Positions 1 to 14,300 of a DNA stretch of 64,000 bases are shown here, one piece after another. The stretch's first letter is position 1; every line of letters starts with the position of its first letter. This DNA is from Cyclospora cayetanensis (Eukaryota; Apicomplexa; Conoidasida; Eucoccidiorida; Eimeriidae). The DNA lies in the NCBI RefSeq assembly GCF_002999335.1, contig NW_020312120.1, positions 1 through 64,000 of the forward strand, written 5' to 3'. Position numbers and translations under genes: made by a program. A model generated the notes under the pieces. That model was given only the letters and a program-made list of their open reading frames with translations. It was not told the origin of the DNA and did not search any database.

Positions 1-212
1 CCACCCACACGCACACCGCCCCACCCCGACACCGACGCAGCATAAAAACACAGCGAGCGACGCAGCTGAGAGAAGTATAGAGATGAAGATAGAAGGTTGG
101 TGACAGCATGAGAGATGATGCAAGAGGCGATGGTGGATTAAATGTGTGTGATGAGAGGACGACATGAGATGAGAAACGAGAGGGGAGCAAGATATAACGT
201 GTGGAGAGGAGA

Positions 213-215
213 GCG

Positions 216-295
<80 letters not shown>

Positions 296-312
296 CAGAG
301 ACAGAGAGAGAG
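213..312. repeat. GA-rich microsatellite
   Basis: About 100 bp of nearly pure (GA)n with occasional AAAG and ACAGAG interruptions. It produces a spurious Arg-Glu open frame on the + strand that should not be taken as a protein. No gene is recognisable on either side within the first 4.6 kb. Confidence 0.95.
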
Positions 313-3300
313 CAGCTTGTTCACACTATGACTGCGCCAAGAGAGTCTGAGCCCTGAAGCTGCATTGTGTGGGAGACACATAGCCCGCAGCAGGCAGAGA
401 TGTTAGACAGCAAGTAAGTAATATTAAACATGCCCAGTACTGTGTATTAGCTAGGATCACCGATGCCGTGCGAACCCGTGAGAGGTCCCTGGGTATGCGA
501 GACAAGGTAGAAGCCCATACTAAAGAAACCTTCTTTAAAACCAATCATCATATGGACCAATCACCCGATTCCCATGCTTCAGCTTTTGTGTCTAAATTGG
601 TTCTGATCAGGTTATTATGCTGCCACAGTAACCTGATATTCTAGTCAGCCGTGTGCTGCAGAGAAGCACTCTGTAGCATTTTCGTGGGCAGCACTAGGAC
701 AAGCATACGGTGGCTACCTCGCAGACACCCAGTGAAGCAAGCTAGTGAATACTAGCCACACAAAACTGGTGAACGCCGTCTGTATAGGCATTTGGCAACA
801 GTATACACAAAGAAGAAACTGGAGGGTTACCTCGCACACAGCAGTCAGGCCTCTGGGAGGTCCGAGTCAAGGACTCTTTACCCCTCTCTGATTGATTAGC
901 TTTCCTTGCTAACTCCTCGTTAGTACATTGGCTCCTTCCAAGCATCCAATTGTTATCAAAACATGGCATACTACCCCGATAGGGTTGTGCCTGCACTTGC
1001 ATGGGTATTCACGCGCGGATCGTCGATATTTGACATCATCTGGAGGTCTACCACAGCCTGGACAGTAGCCATTCGTGAGCACTTAAAGAAAAAGAGCATT
1101 AGTAGGCTGAATGAAGCCATCGACACCTAGACTGGGAGAATGGTAATTTATAAGTATTGTAACATATCTTAGTAGTAAAGTGAACTAGCGCACCCCAGGG
1201 CGCAGGTTGCCCTCTCTTTTATGTTTCAGCGCCACGCATAAATTAGCAGAATCATAGACACCTCATTCCTGATGTTGTGCTTCTCCTTCTGGATACATGC
1301 GGATTGCAAAAGGGCGCATTTGCCCAATGACATGGCCGCGCTAACACCTTGCCTGACAGTCTGAATGATGTCTCCGGCGTGAAAACGACAAGGGGTTTAT
1401 ATCTACCAGATTTTTAAAGAACTGGTCTTTCTTATAGAGTTCGGATCTGGAGGTAGAATTCAGCTTATCTTATTAGGATGGGCACCGAAGGCTTCGAAAA
1501 CTAGAACGAGGGCGTGCCTTCGCCGAAACATGTTGGCTAGCTCCATAAACCTTCTGTAACCTGAGCGTACGTTCTTATGGCCACAAAAAGGCTGGCCTCG
1601 CTGAAACGTGATTCTTCTCTTCCCGAAAACCCAGTACGAAGGTAAGGATGTGTTTATTTGTGGCAGTGCAGACTGGTTGTCCAGCTTTCATTGTAGATAG
1701 GGCCTTGAAGCAAATTCGCCCTCTACAAGATGTCCTTATCCACTATCCCTCAAACGTTTTTCTTGCTTTGTGCTGCTCACATTCGCTTGATGAACAGAGA
1801 TCAGAGAGTTCTCCCCGATATTCATGCATTGTTCAGATCTGCAGCCAAGCTGTGGCTCCTTTCAAGTGCCTCCCTATGCTAAGGTACTTCACGTGCACGC
1901 TCGTGAAGGACAACGGAAGCGAGTAGCATTTGATCAGGTGAACAGGATTTTCACCAATTGAGAGAGCCTTGGGTGCATGTAATTGTAGTGCGCGCCCTAC
2001 TTGACTACTGTATAAAACGCCAGCTTGAGGATCGCATGAAGCTCCCAACGATTGCCTTGTTACCACGTATCAGCTCGTCTATCAAATTTTGAAGACCTAT
2101 AATCGTGCACCGATAAGCATTAGTGAAACGATGTAATTATAATTGTTAAAAAGCAAGTCAACCGGTAACACCATTCTGTGGTCTCCACATACCTCTAGAC
2201 GTGCACCCACATCTGCCTTGGGAGTCTTGGGTGATAAGACAAGGGCCTGCGCTGATGCGTTCTTCTTCATATGCATTCGTCAAACAATGCATGCTCCATC
2301 GTGGTTTTTGTCCTGTCAGTCGTTGGACAGGCTGCCTAGCTGGGGTAGGTAACGCCGTTGCCTGGTTTGCTACTGGTCCTCAAGCATACCTGCAATGCAC
2401 ACTCTATGCAAATATATATTCTGCCGTAGACGTGTTCTGATTTTAATGTGCTCAGTTCACCTATGTGCCCATGTGTATGCGTGTGCAAAACTTGTTCGTG
2501 TTCGTTCCCTTCGGAACACCTCAATGGATGAGTTCATCAGCGGACTAAATCTAGTACAATTCTTGGCAGTCTCTAAATCTAAGGTTAGCTGTTTCCCGAT
2601 TTTATCTTGGTGTCACTAATTCGGGAAATCAGCCCCAAATTCACAACAATCTTACTACAGAAGTGTAGGTCCTTTTAGTTATTCCTGAGTAAAGATTGAC
2701 CTGTTGGCAGCCCTCTGTGGCTTTGACAAGATGTAGCGCCAGCACCGTCGCCGGGTATACGCCTCTCTTGTGAGGTGAGGCCTGGTCACTCGTATGCAGG
2801 TACTAATTCCTCTACTACATTCAGCTTTGAAGGGCTGTGTTGTCGTTCCTATACGATACTGCGTCCATAAACATGAGTTGGACCCATACTACATGAATGT
2901 TCAAGGCATCAATGCGCAATAACTTACTTTGTGCATTTCTGTGGCAATGCAAGGAATGTGCAAGGGGTACGTTTGCTTACTCCTGCTCTGCTCTTCCTCC
3001 TACCATGCCAGGACGTCTGTTGTTAGGCAAAGGAGATATAGATATCTTTGAAAATGTGAAATAAACATCCATTGAGTTTTATTTTGTGTTGAAGATGAGG
3101 TTCTCTCAGACCGCATTAAAAGTGTGGTAACTAGGATTCAGCCAGGGAAGCGAACAGAGGTGTCGCTGGCTGCTGGGGCTGAAGCGCCTGTGGCGCCTGT
3201 GTTCATGTTTCCCAGCCTTAATAGCCAAAAGGCAATAAGACACAAACAGGGAATGAATATTGTGCTTAAGATATAAAGCCCCTCTCACTTATTCTTATGA

Positions 3301-4684
3301 TGCTTACAGGGGAGAACAAAACAAACAAGGCCTGACTCTCCCAATACAGGGTTCCATTGCATGCCTTTACGTGGTTTTTCCAGCACAGTAAGTTAATATT
3401 TAGCTACGCAGCAGGGAGAGGAGGTAAGGATAATCTGCGGGCGTCAATTTTACTTCTTCTGCCCAATTGAGTGGGTTGGGACGACCCCTGGCGAAACCAC
3501 AGTTCCGTGCATCTGCAGTCGCGGAGGATATATGAGTGCTCTAAAACTTCTAAAGTAAAGGGCATTGTCAACGTCCATTCAAACAAGCTCCTGTACTATG
3601 ATGCTGCTAGTTGGTATGCACACACTCGTGATGACAAACTGAAGTCTTGGATATACACAATGCTTGCGTCACTGGAAGTGTAGTGAGGCTCGCAATACGC
3701 TAATTTCATATTCATTCCATTCAAAATGCGTTCATTGATCGAGAAGTGTGAAAATGATCACTTGCGGTTTCCCTGAAAAGCACTAGGAGTGGAGTGTTTG
3801 CATACGGGACTGGGCTACCCCAGTGCCGGAAGGCCCGCAAATGCGTTTTGTAGCCTCGACGCATTCCCATACTCGACTGTGCATTTTAACCTCTTTCCCA
3901 TTTGGTGATATCGTCAGCTGAGTGGCTGTGTAAGTGCGGAGATTACGGTTACTCGATTCGCTCAAGTGGGGCCTACGTAGTGTTGCAGGGAGTGGCAGGA
4001 TTGTGTATATCTTGTATTTGTTTCTTATTCACCCCAGCTAAGCTAAAAGTGTTCCCATACTACTTGATATTTTGGCGATAATTTTGTCTTGCAAACTATG
4101 TCAGCTGCTTGTTTCTTCTGTGTACTGCCAAAGCTCCTGCAATTCCTGGCTTGGCTTTAGCCTCGCTTGCTACCCCTTCCTTCTTTCTAGAAAAAGGTAT
4201 GTGTACACTCTTGGTGATTCGCATGTCTATACAGGCTTTCCTATGGTCTCAAAGTGGCTGCCCATGAGTTTGCGTGATACAACTAGCAACCCGGTTTCCC
4301 TGGAATGTGCCCAGTCTAGTAAATTTCGCGATTAGCTTTTCACAACGCGTACATCTCAAGTCTTCATTGATCTCACAAACATAAACCTAAGGCTCCGAAT
4401 TCGCGCTGCTCCTGCATGCTTAAAATTCCACAGGCCAACAGCATCTGCGCAAACGTTTCTGTGTGCTACCGTTCGTGCCAGACTCTGGCTTACGCTCTGT
4501 ACGATTTAGCATCAGATCGTGATGATAGAAAGCCCTCCGTGCTATTGCGTGCCAACTCCTTGATGTCAAGCTGGATGAAACAAGTTAGCACGAAATCTGC
4601 CAAGGAGCAAGGTGCGTTCTGATACGTTGCAAGATACTAGAAAAGCAGCATAAAGTCTACTCGGATTGATGGATACCGGAGGAA
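313..4684. other. No supportable gene
   Basis: This stretch has stop codons in all frames every 50-90 codons and no family motif that I recognise. Two short ATG-started frames (4416-4622 + and 3783-3965 -) have protein-like composition but no domain, no neighbouring exon in a compatible phase and no homology I can name, so I do not call them. The composition is more AT-rich than the right half of the window and contains no CAG tracts. Confidence 0.5.
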
Positions 4685-6403
4685 ATGGCAACAATGGCTT
4701 CAGCCAAAGCCATGGGCGCTCACGTTCAGCGAATCGCATGCGTCATGGATGAACTCACACAAAAGCTGACGTTGCTCAGCATGGTGAACCATCAAGTGGG
4801 AATCCAGCACTGAAGCACAGCTGTTTCGGATCAGTAGCAATGCGTGACACGGAGTGGGAGCACAACTATTATTATACACCAATTAACTAAGTCGATTATG
4901 GGATGCCAGGGGAAAGCACGACTATGGAACATTGGCAAGCCACTGTGAAACTGCTATCCCTTTTTTGTGGTGTAGGTAGTAGAGGCGCTCCATGATAATG
5001 ACTCTGGTCATGCATTTGAGCTTGTGGGCCCTGATCTTCTAAAACGCATGGTGGAGCAAATACGACTTGAAGATTTGTACCATGGCAGTGCCGCAACGGG
5101 CGACGAGGCCGCCGCTACTTCTTTGTATGTAGATGACATGCAAGAAATTGTTGAGCAGTTAGAGAGGAACACCGGAGAACTCGGTGCGAAAATGCGAGAG
5201 GTGCCAGATCTAGTGCAGGAGCTAAGACTACTGCAAGAAGTGAAGCCAGTCAATTTCATGAGGTTTATACACGCCGTAGCGGACATGCACGTGGGCGGCA
5301 CTTGAAAAGAGCGCTGCTTGCTAAAATCATGAATGAATAATTTCAAGGCCTAAGTCTGTGTGGGGCTCTCTGACAAAAGTAGCTAAGCTTCTTTATGTGC
5401 AAAGTGCCTTTCTATTGCTGCTGATTCTGGAACTAGCTGAGAGTTTAGAACTTTCTGCTCATATCTTCGCGCTTGAGTGGCTGGCTGTAGGATGTATTGT
5501 TGAAGCGGTTTTTGACACCGTTGGAAGACGAGAAAGCAAATGAAGATTTGCTGCACTTGTACCTCCAGCAGGAACGCGCGTCAGCGGAACGTCGTGCTGA
5601 CTTGGAGACACAACTGGCACGGCTGCGGACGGAGCGGCAAAAGCACTCTATCAGGTCCTCAGATGCGATTGCAAAGCTTAAGTCCGACTTGCATGATATA
5701 CAGAGCACAACTGAACAACGGTTGTGGCAGATAAATGAAGATATTTGTAGGCAGGATGCGCAACAGACGCGAGCTTTTCATCGAAAGGCAGGAGACTCTG
5801 CTACCCTAAAGGCCCAATTGGAAAAGCGCGAGGCAATCCAGACAGCTGCAGCAAGGGAAGAAATGGATGCTACAAACCGTAGCCATAGGATCGCCAGACG
5901 AGAGCTAGAGCACACCATAAGAACGCTAGACAGAGATGTTGCCCAGAAGGAGAGGGGTACAGTGTTTCCTTAGAGCCAAAAGCAACTGCCGCCCTTGCCG
6001 ATCTCAACACAGGCTGAGTCCTCATATATTTTATTATTTCGTTCATCACGCTAAATGGGATTGGCAGGATTTACTTCTTAGGGTCTCCTACCTGTGCAGC
6101 TGCTACCTGTGCTCCCCTGCAGACATTGAAGAGTTAAGCCATAGGAATGAATGTGATGAGAAATCCCTTGCTTGCCTGATGAAAGCTCTAAGTGCAGTAT
6201 ACGAAGAAAAAGAAAGAAAAGAGAATGCGGCACAAATTGCCAGGTTACTGTCCGACAGGGCAAAAGCAGAGCACACTAGCAAAGTAGATGCAGCATGTCT
6301 CCTACAGTCTTACTGGCGTGGGATCAACCAGAGGGAAGAATATTTGGAGTTTAAGAAGGCAGCAACACGGAAGGTAAAGAAGAAAAGTGCTTCCAAGAAG
6401 TGA
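4685..6403 (+). CDS. IQ-motif coiled-coil protein, DRC10/IQCD-like
   Basis: Four exons fit in phase: 4685-4795, 4976-5290, 5491-5956, 6123-6403, giving 390 residues. The start ATG at 4685 has an in-frame stop just upstream at 4667. Residues 10-40 hold the helix with MDELTQKLTLLSMV. The middle (about 140-300) is a long charged coiled coil, and the C-terminal part has one IQ motif (AACLLQSYWRGINQR) followed by a Lys-rich tail. This order (N-terminal helix, coiled coil, single IQ near the C-terminus) and the length are those of dynein regulatory complex subunit 10, which sits in the nexin link of motile axonemes. In coccidia only the microgamete is flagellated, so a male-gamete role is inferred. 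DRC9/IQCG is the main alternative. The intron at 5957 splits a GAC codon in phase 1, and the phases agree throughout. Confidence 0.7.
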
Positions 6404-9400
6404 CCACAAGCAAACACCATTTTGACTGGCTCTTCCTCGTCTCTTTTGAAAGGGCAGAAGCAAGTATACTATAGCTGCTAAATCTTGCATACAACTGTAA
6501 AGGAACGAAATCTGAATGTGCTTTCAAAATTCGAGACAATGGATGCCGCAAAGATTCCATATGCCTTCGTCCGTACTTACAAACTACTTTCCAAGCAGCG
6601 TTCCCTGTCAGTTAAAGCAGGATCTTGTCAGAGGGGACCCCAATGAGGACGTGGCCACCGGATAGCAATAATGTACGGTATACGATCTATTCTGGAGCCG
6701 CCAAGCAGAGTGGCGTGAGCCTGATGATGTGACTACTGCTTACGATGCAATCTTGGCTACGTGCCCCGCATTGGCGCGTCTCCTTCTCAAGGCCGCAATC
6801 CGTGCGAGCTTTTACAACCTGACGTAATCTTTTGTATTAAGCAAACTGTGATTGATGGTGGCTCAGTGCCTGGACGTTGTGCTTGGGACTATTAATAACA
6901 AATAACGGAGGTTGGATTTCACAGCCGACCACTTTCTTCTTTCTGACACTTCAAAGTAATCAACAGTTTGGTGAAGCTTTACTAAAACTTCTACGATCTC
7001 GAGTTGGCGCCGCTGGCTGTCCTTATTTGACGTGCTTTATGATATATAAGCGGATTGCGGTATCTGACCCTTTGAAAGGGAGGTGGCTAAGCTTTGTTAA
7101 AACGGTGTTGGAGATCCCACATTTATATGCACCCTTGAGTGAAGCAGGTGCGAAGAGAGGACAAGATAGGGATAAAGAGGAAAAAGGAAACAGAAATGAT
7201 GTACATACTGTTTTAGTAGTTCGCGTGCAGCACTTGGCCATTGTCCAAAGAGACAGCTTCCCACTCCCAGAACCATGGGACGGATCTCATAAAAACTTGA
7301 GTCGCTCGCTTTGCTAAACGTGTAAATTGTTTCACGGCTGGATGGCATGCTGCACTGAGATTCTACGGTAGATCTACGCTTTGACAGATATTGTTTTGTA
7401 AGGCGTGCTGACGTGCACCCAAGGCACGAAAGTTCCGCAGTGAAGAGCAATGTACTTGGGTGTAGCGCTTCCCCCACACGGCTGATAATTCGAGTAATAA
7501 TTTGCCGGAAGCTCCATTATAATCAATAGTTTGTGAGAGGAAATAGTAGGAAAACAATATGCGGATGCACTCTTCCATTGCTCACTCGATGTTGGTCAGT
7601 TGGTAACTCCATAAATACTGAAAACAGGTGCTTGATTCCTTCCCATTCATCGGGATCTCGTGTTTAGCTGAAGTCGCGGGTTCAAATCTCAGTGATGCCT
7701 AGACACATTTATAACATGGATTGTGTGGTGCCGGACGAAACGCCGCTCCACTCTGTCAGATGGCGCCGGTCTATAGGATAGAGACGGCAGCGCGTGTATC
7801 GCTCGCATATTTAAACTCCCTCTGTAAACGTGATTCTTCATCGGTGAGATAGATTTTCTGTCGTTGAGCAATAGTAATCGCAAGCACTTGCGAGTCAGGG
7901 TGGTTAGCATGATTGTTCTCAGGACACCCTCAGGGAAATCTGGAAGTGGGTAGCATAACCTGCAGCCTGCCAGGCAGCTATTCTCGAGTATCAAGGAAGT
8001 TTCGTGCATCCTCAATTTGTTTCTTGAAAGGCATGGAACCGTTTGCTTGTTCTATCATTCTGGAGTTCTTGGTGTGCGCATTACAGCTTGTTTCGTAAAT
8101 GAGTGTTGAGCTCCTTGTAGAATGTCAGCTCACTAGAGCTTAGCAGATAGGAAACCGCATCAAGGATCCTTAGCGCTCACTGTAAGTGGCTTTCAACTTA
8201 CTTGATGCTGTCTTTCATGGTTAGTGTAGTAGAAGTGGGGAGTCTGCCGCGTTGTGGGTGCGTAGTCGCTCTTCGAAGTGAGCCCACCTGTGTGCAGGTC
8301 AAAACGCATCTGCCCCCGTTTATATTGAGGTGCTATATTTAAATTGCTCTATTAGTCAACTACAGAAGCAGTATCCCTTAAATGGAGCAGACAACTGCTC
8401 GTGGTGTATCCGAGGAGAGACCGTACAGCGCCGATGCAATTTCCAAAGCTCGATGCAAGCCACGGCATCGACTTCTTCGAAAACTACAGCAAGATACGCC
8501 AATGATGGGATACCAATTAGACAAAGCAGTGGAAGTTTTAGGCTTCTTAAAGTCGGCTGGCGCCTGGGGCTACGGGCTTCCACCGCTCCACGAATCGCAG
8601 GTCTAAGATGACTTGGTCAGACAAGACTGCACAGGCCGACGCAAGCAATCAATCTATGCTATCAATGTTGACCAATCGGCGATACACGCTAGGCAAATGT
8701 GTTGGATTGTAGGGCATTTTTCGTAGTCACGCGAAAAGCTGCGCAGACGAAATTTCAGCTAATCCTCCCTGTACAAAAGATTATTCAATGTCTAGTGGGT
8801 CTAACTGTTGTGCGAAAAGCTTAGATGAAGCTTCAAAGCTTAATACATGGCGATGTCGGCAAACAAAAGCAAGTGTAAAGCTACAGTTGGGCAGGATACC
8901 TGTCCTAGTGTTTCGTTTTGATGCAGAAATGAGAAATTAGCATCGCTTGCCTATCTAAAGCGAAGTTCGGCCCTGCAACCCCTCTACACTTTGGTGAAGT
9001 AGCTGATTTGACCTCCCCTAAGATCAAACGCCATTCATTTACCGTTTCTGCACCACACGTCGCAACCCTGTAGGATACTCGAACAGCGCCACTCTAGGCG
9101 TGAAGACGTCTCAGAATGAGAGTAGACGAACTAATGAATTTGGGAGACAAAAACCACTCTTTTTCGCCCTCCCATACATGATGAAGAGAACGTAAGGAGG
9201 GATGCTCTCCAACAAAGCACACCAACGAAGGAATGCATTGCCAGCGCACCCATGCCGATGAGTTGTACTCAGGATAGTTCAAAGACAGAGGCTGCCTGTG
9301 TGTTCCTTTGTCAATATGCGTTGCTACGCGTTGTTAAGCGTTATCACTTCCATTTCTGCTATTCTCACATCTGATCACAAAGTCGCGTGCAATCGCGCAG

Positions 9401-11308
9401 CATTCTGCTCCACTTCTGTGAAGTTTGAATCCCCAGTACACATAAAACAGCCGGCGCCTGTCTTACAAGCGTAAATTTCGTAAACTCAAGTCTTGTAATC
9501 TGCTTTGAAGCTTTTAAGCAGAGCTCCGGCAGAATCGGAGAAGCCCCCACGCGTGAACTCGGGCCACACCATCTGAGTGAAGAGCTGGTTACTAGTGACT
9601 GTTGCATAGTGCATAAAGGCAGCAGTGCGCCACAGTTAATGCATCGTGTGCGTTCTGCTTGCTGTTCTTGCAAATGTGACGAAGGTATCCATAGGACCCG
9701 CATAGAACGGCATAAGCATGAAGCACTAAAAAAATCAATTTACGCGTGTATCAAATGAGCAGCAGCCAGTTCAAAGGATGTGGCGTCCTAGAGCTCGCAA
9801 CATGTAAAAGTGTTGGTGCATAAAGCATGGTTAGTGCCTCTCCCCGTTCTTAGCATTCTTTAGGGAGACAGCGATAAGATCGAAGGGCCATGTTCCCGAA
9901 GTCTAACTTGCTGCTAGATGAGCTCATGGGGCTATTCAATGAATAAAAATGATTATACAAAAGGCATCAAGCTATCTTAAGAAGCTTGATGCTGCTATTT
10001 TAGCTGTAGTGGTGGATACCTAGGTTGCAGTCATAATGACAAGCAAGCAAACCTAGTACAGGAACTACAAGGCAGAGGAGAAAACTCAATTGAGGGGGTA
10101 GAAGGGGAAACGGAGGACAATTGAGAGGCGAAAGAACTGGGTGCCGGGTGACCAGCCAGACAGACAGAATGCTACCAATATAGATGTATGACGTGAGCCC
10201 TGCATGGTCTTCGACAGAAATTTGTACGCTGCTAAAAACCTTCCTTTCGTTCAAGGTCGCTCGCCTTAGCGTTGTACAGCCACACTTTGCCGGTAATGTT
10301 GACCTGGCGTGCATACGATTTGCTTTATTTTGTCCATCTGTAGGCATGCTCTAAGAGACTGCTGGTTCCTGCATGTGTATCCGTAGCACCAGCAACAAAC
10401 GCATCGAGGGAAACAACTTTTTATGCTCATGATTACCATCAGGTCACACTTTCACGAGACTATGCTGCTGATTTAGCTGCAGCAGGTAGTGTGGCCTGCG
10501 AGTTCAGCTCATTAGGCACTGGGGTGCTGTCTAACTGTGTGTGCCCATCTAATGTTTCTCCCCGCATATTGCCGTCAGCAATCAGACCTCTTGTGGTAGA
10601 TTGCGTGCTATGCAGTTAGCCAATAATGACATCTCGTCATTTTTGCTTCATGCTAACTGCTTAATCAGAGGCCTGCTTACACACGCTTCTATGCTCAGGC
10701 GAGCCGGGGGAACGAATGACCTTCCTCATATTTCCTCCAATAGCTGCCTCTTCCTACAGAACTGTGGTGGCTCCAACTGCGGCACACGAAATGCCAGCGT
10801 ATGAATCATTTAGTTTGTTCTGTAGAAAATAGTTTTAGCTCCACGACATGGACACTAGAAATTGTGTGCAAAACCCGTGCTCTCTAGGAGAGGGTGAGGA
10901 TGCGCACGAAATAGACTTCCCGCTGTGGTTGCTATAACAAGTCACTAAGCTGCTACTATTGACTAGAGCTAGTGTTGTAGCACGTTGCAGTCGCCTCAGC
11001 AACATGTCGTTGACTCTGGACTCTTTTAGTGCTGTAATGTGGGGTGGCTGCTGGACAGCAACTCCATACACGGCTACGAAGAGCATTGGCACAACTTTGT
11101 TGCAGGGTACAGGTATCAAAAAAGACCGTCACAGTCCTAGAGGACCTGCGAGAGCTTCAATACTCTGAATCGCCCCCAGAAACACCCAGTTTAGCACAAA
11201 AGGCTTGCCAAAAAGTACTGGCTAGTCATTTCGGCTGCTGTTGATGACACTACACTACCTCTCGGATGGAGGAGGGGCAGAACAATGCTGCAGCAGGGGC
11301 CCTGTCCT
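6404..11308. other. No supportable gene
   Basis: 4.9 kb of moderately AT-rich DNA between the DRC10-like gene and the 3' end of the acylase gene. The best open frame is an ATG-started 74-residue one at 8382-8606 (+), with a basic N-terminal half and an LGFLKSAGAWGYGLPPL stretch near the end. It has no upstream or downstream exon that I can join, so I list it only here. No CAG tracts, tRNA genes or recognisable transposon motifs were seen. Confidence 0.45.
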
Positions 11309-14300
11309 TTAAAATTCCTGCCTTTTCTGCTGCTGCTGCTTTTTCTGTTCCCGTGGCTTTGGGCTTAAAGTCATCTTAGCAACAAGGGATGCCTCAATCT
11401 TTTCTTCATCCCAAGGCATCGGCAGCATTTGTTCTGTACATATCAACGCAGCCAAACAGGCAGTGCACGGCAACAAACTGCGCCCACAACCACCACCTGG
11501 GATAAAAATATCCACAAGGATTATTTAAAGACGACTTCTTTCCACGTCTTGGGCTTCAACAACAGGTAAACAATAGCTTAAAGAGTACGACATGTACAGC
11601 GGCGACCAATGCACCACTGATCGCCACATACATCAGTGAAAGAGAACAAATTAGAGACCACCTCACAGAAATAAATCGAATACACATGTACAGACAGGCA
11701 AAACAAACACAAAGATTAGGTGAGAAATACACAGAACGGCATATATTTATACGTAGAGAGACACAACCCGAGTGCAGGTGTGGCAGCCAATTAAGGCGGA
11801 GATGAACACACTCACACACAGGCGGCGCGCGTGCAACAAAGAAGTTTTTTTGCCACTGAACTGCTGCGAATTACCTTTTCCATCCACCAAGAGCTCTGCA
11901 GTGTCCCCGAAGTGCTTGCTGCCCACCCAGCCGGAAACACCCGGAAAGTAGGCCCAGCGAGAATTCTCCCAGTCTTTCAAGTCAAATACCTGAAAAGTTC
12001 CACTGCCTACACCCCAAACTGCGAGCTTCAAGCCCCAACCCTCATCGATTTCAACAAACCGTTCTGAAAAGTAAAGCTCAACTGCTCAGCGACGGATTTA
12101 GATGGAATACTTGTAATAAGTAGCCACAGATGGCGAGCTCTGAAAGAACTGGGATCTGATTTTTGCACCCTCCAGACCGTACCACTCGAAGAGAAGTTGT
12201 GTCTAGGCCGTGATGGTAGCTTCCGCTAAGAGGATCATCAGATTTTAGGACTGCGAATAGGGATAACAGTCGTAAGGTGTCGAATTCCCAAGACGGTAGC
12301 ACACAAGACTACCATTCCAGCACTCGCGTAGGCGAAAACGTGATTGCATCTTATTGCAGCCTGATCACCAAGTAACAACCCTTTCACTTTGTTTTCTAAA
12401 GCAACACACTGCAGAGCCGAGCAGTTGACCCTCGTAAACCTCACTGTGTGGTTCAAAGTGGTGCGCTTTGATGGTGCCGAAGTTGCCTCCCCACTTGAGT
12501 GGCCCGACACTGAGCAGGTGTCGTAGGACTGGGACTTCTTGGGAGAAAATATGATCGACGTAGCGGCTGCGCAGCTTCCCCCACTCCCAGTCCTCGACTG
12601 CTGGACCAAGACGGGCGGAGAGGTACTGTATGGTTGCACGGGCGGATTTGCAAAAGAGACCTGTCATCGTCAGCTCTGGGCCTAGCAGTTGAGACTCTGG
12701 AAGGGGTTGTGGGTAAATGCACAGAAGCAAATACGACTGAACGCAGAAATGGGCCTCCCGACAAATAGAAGGAAACGCGACGAAACAGAGATCCACAGCA
12801 CACTAGTCCGTAGGCAAAAATCACAGCAATGCCACGCAAACACCTCCAAGCACACAGCAGCTACTGCAGGCCCACCATACAGTGTGGTGGCGATCAGTGG
12901 CACGTTTGAATCTAGCATTCAGTTAGAGGGCTAGAAATGAATGTAGCCATCCATCTGGTTGACGACTACCGTTAAACCAGCTCGTACAGCCTGAGAAGAC
13001 ACTGGTCCGCCGAAATACATCAAAGATGCAAAATTCTAGACCCTCGATCTTTGCGTACTTTTGGATTTCAGGGCAGAAAGGAGGTTGATGCGCCAGTGGT
13101 TGAGAGCTTCTGTACGGGGCAGCCATGTTGGGTGCAGCCACCCTCCTGCACAACACCACAGCCAAAGATACACAAACGCAAAAACGTAGGCCTTCAACAC
13201 AATGTCCAAGCACCGCAGTACTTTTGGATCCTAGCGACTAGCAGTAAATCTTAGACTCCAGGCCCTAAGTGATCAGCCCAAGAGCGCCATCCGCGGACCC
13301 TAGTCCAAAACTGGAAGCCTGGAATCGTCGCATACCAACAAGAGTGAATAGAGCATCATTACTCCACTTGTTCGCATTGAACACTTCTTGCAGCATCATC
13401 TGCAGCCAAACTTCATAAATGGAGGCCCCATAGGAGGAGGCGCTCATCGAGCAGTCCCACGACTCCATCGCCTCCGTCAACCTACACACACAAAACTTCA
13501 TATTTACAGAACCTAATCGTACCTGAAGCATTTCAGAACCTGTTCATACTGAGCTCCGAGCTCATACGTGTCAGGCACATCAGAGACACAGTGGAGCATA
13601 GGGAGAGGCAGACTCGGAGAAAGAGGGAAACTAAGCGGGAACCATGAACGGAGACAAGACCCAAGCCCTAAACCCTGACATTTGCACCCGAACGGACAGT
13701 CTGGCAACGTAAGGGAAGACAGCCTCTTCGGCACAGACAGCAGCTGCCTCCTTCTGGTTATTCTTGAGGTCAAAGCGATGCAGAAATTCCTTGAGCACAA
13801 AGTCCTTGAACTCGCAACCGTTCTCGCTGTACTGGTCCTCCTGCAAGCAACGGCCAAAATCATTTTGAACTAATTCACATACTGAACCCCTCAGTGTGCG
13901 GCATGCATGCCCGCGAAATGCTGCGTCTAGTCAGCCACATGCATGCCAAGCAGTCCCCGGGGGCCTTCATTCGAAGGCCACACATTAGAGGCTATAGCTT
14001 GTGCGCCCGGGCCTAGCGCTTGCAGGTTGGGATTCAGGGGCACCTGCATCTTGATGAGATCCTGAACCTCAATCTTTTTGCTTTTCTTCAGCTCGGCCAA
14101 CAATTGGTGTGCTCGACGGACACGGTGCCTGTAAGCGACACGGCGTCATACTCCAAAGCCATGAATCGCGCATGCCGAATGCCAAAGACAGAGCTCCATT
14201 GACTAGTTCAAAAGCCTGCTTCGTTGGGTTCTTAAGCCCTGCGTAGCCTTATCTAGAGCTGCTGAGTCGTAGAGAGAGAGCTATCCGGATTCAAGGACCC

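Noticed and set aside
142..357. Open frame of Arg/Glu dipeptides
   Set aside because: It is only the translation of the GA microsatellite.
7672..7700. tRNA B-box-like ggttcaaatc
   Set aside because: No A box, no acceptor-stem pairing and no cloverleaf could be folded around it. The same holds for ggttcgatcc near 57100.
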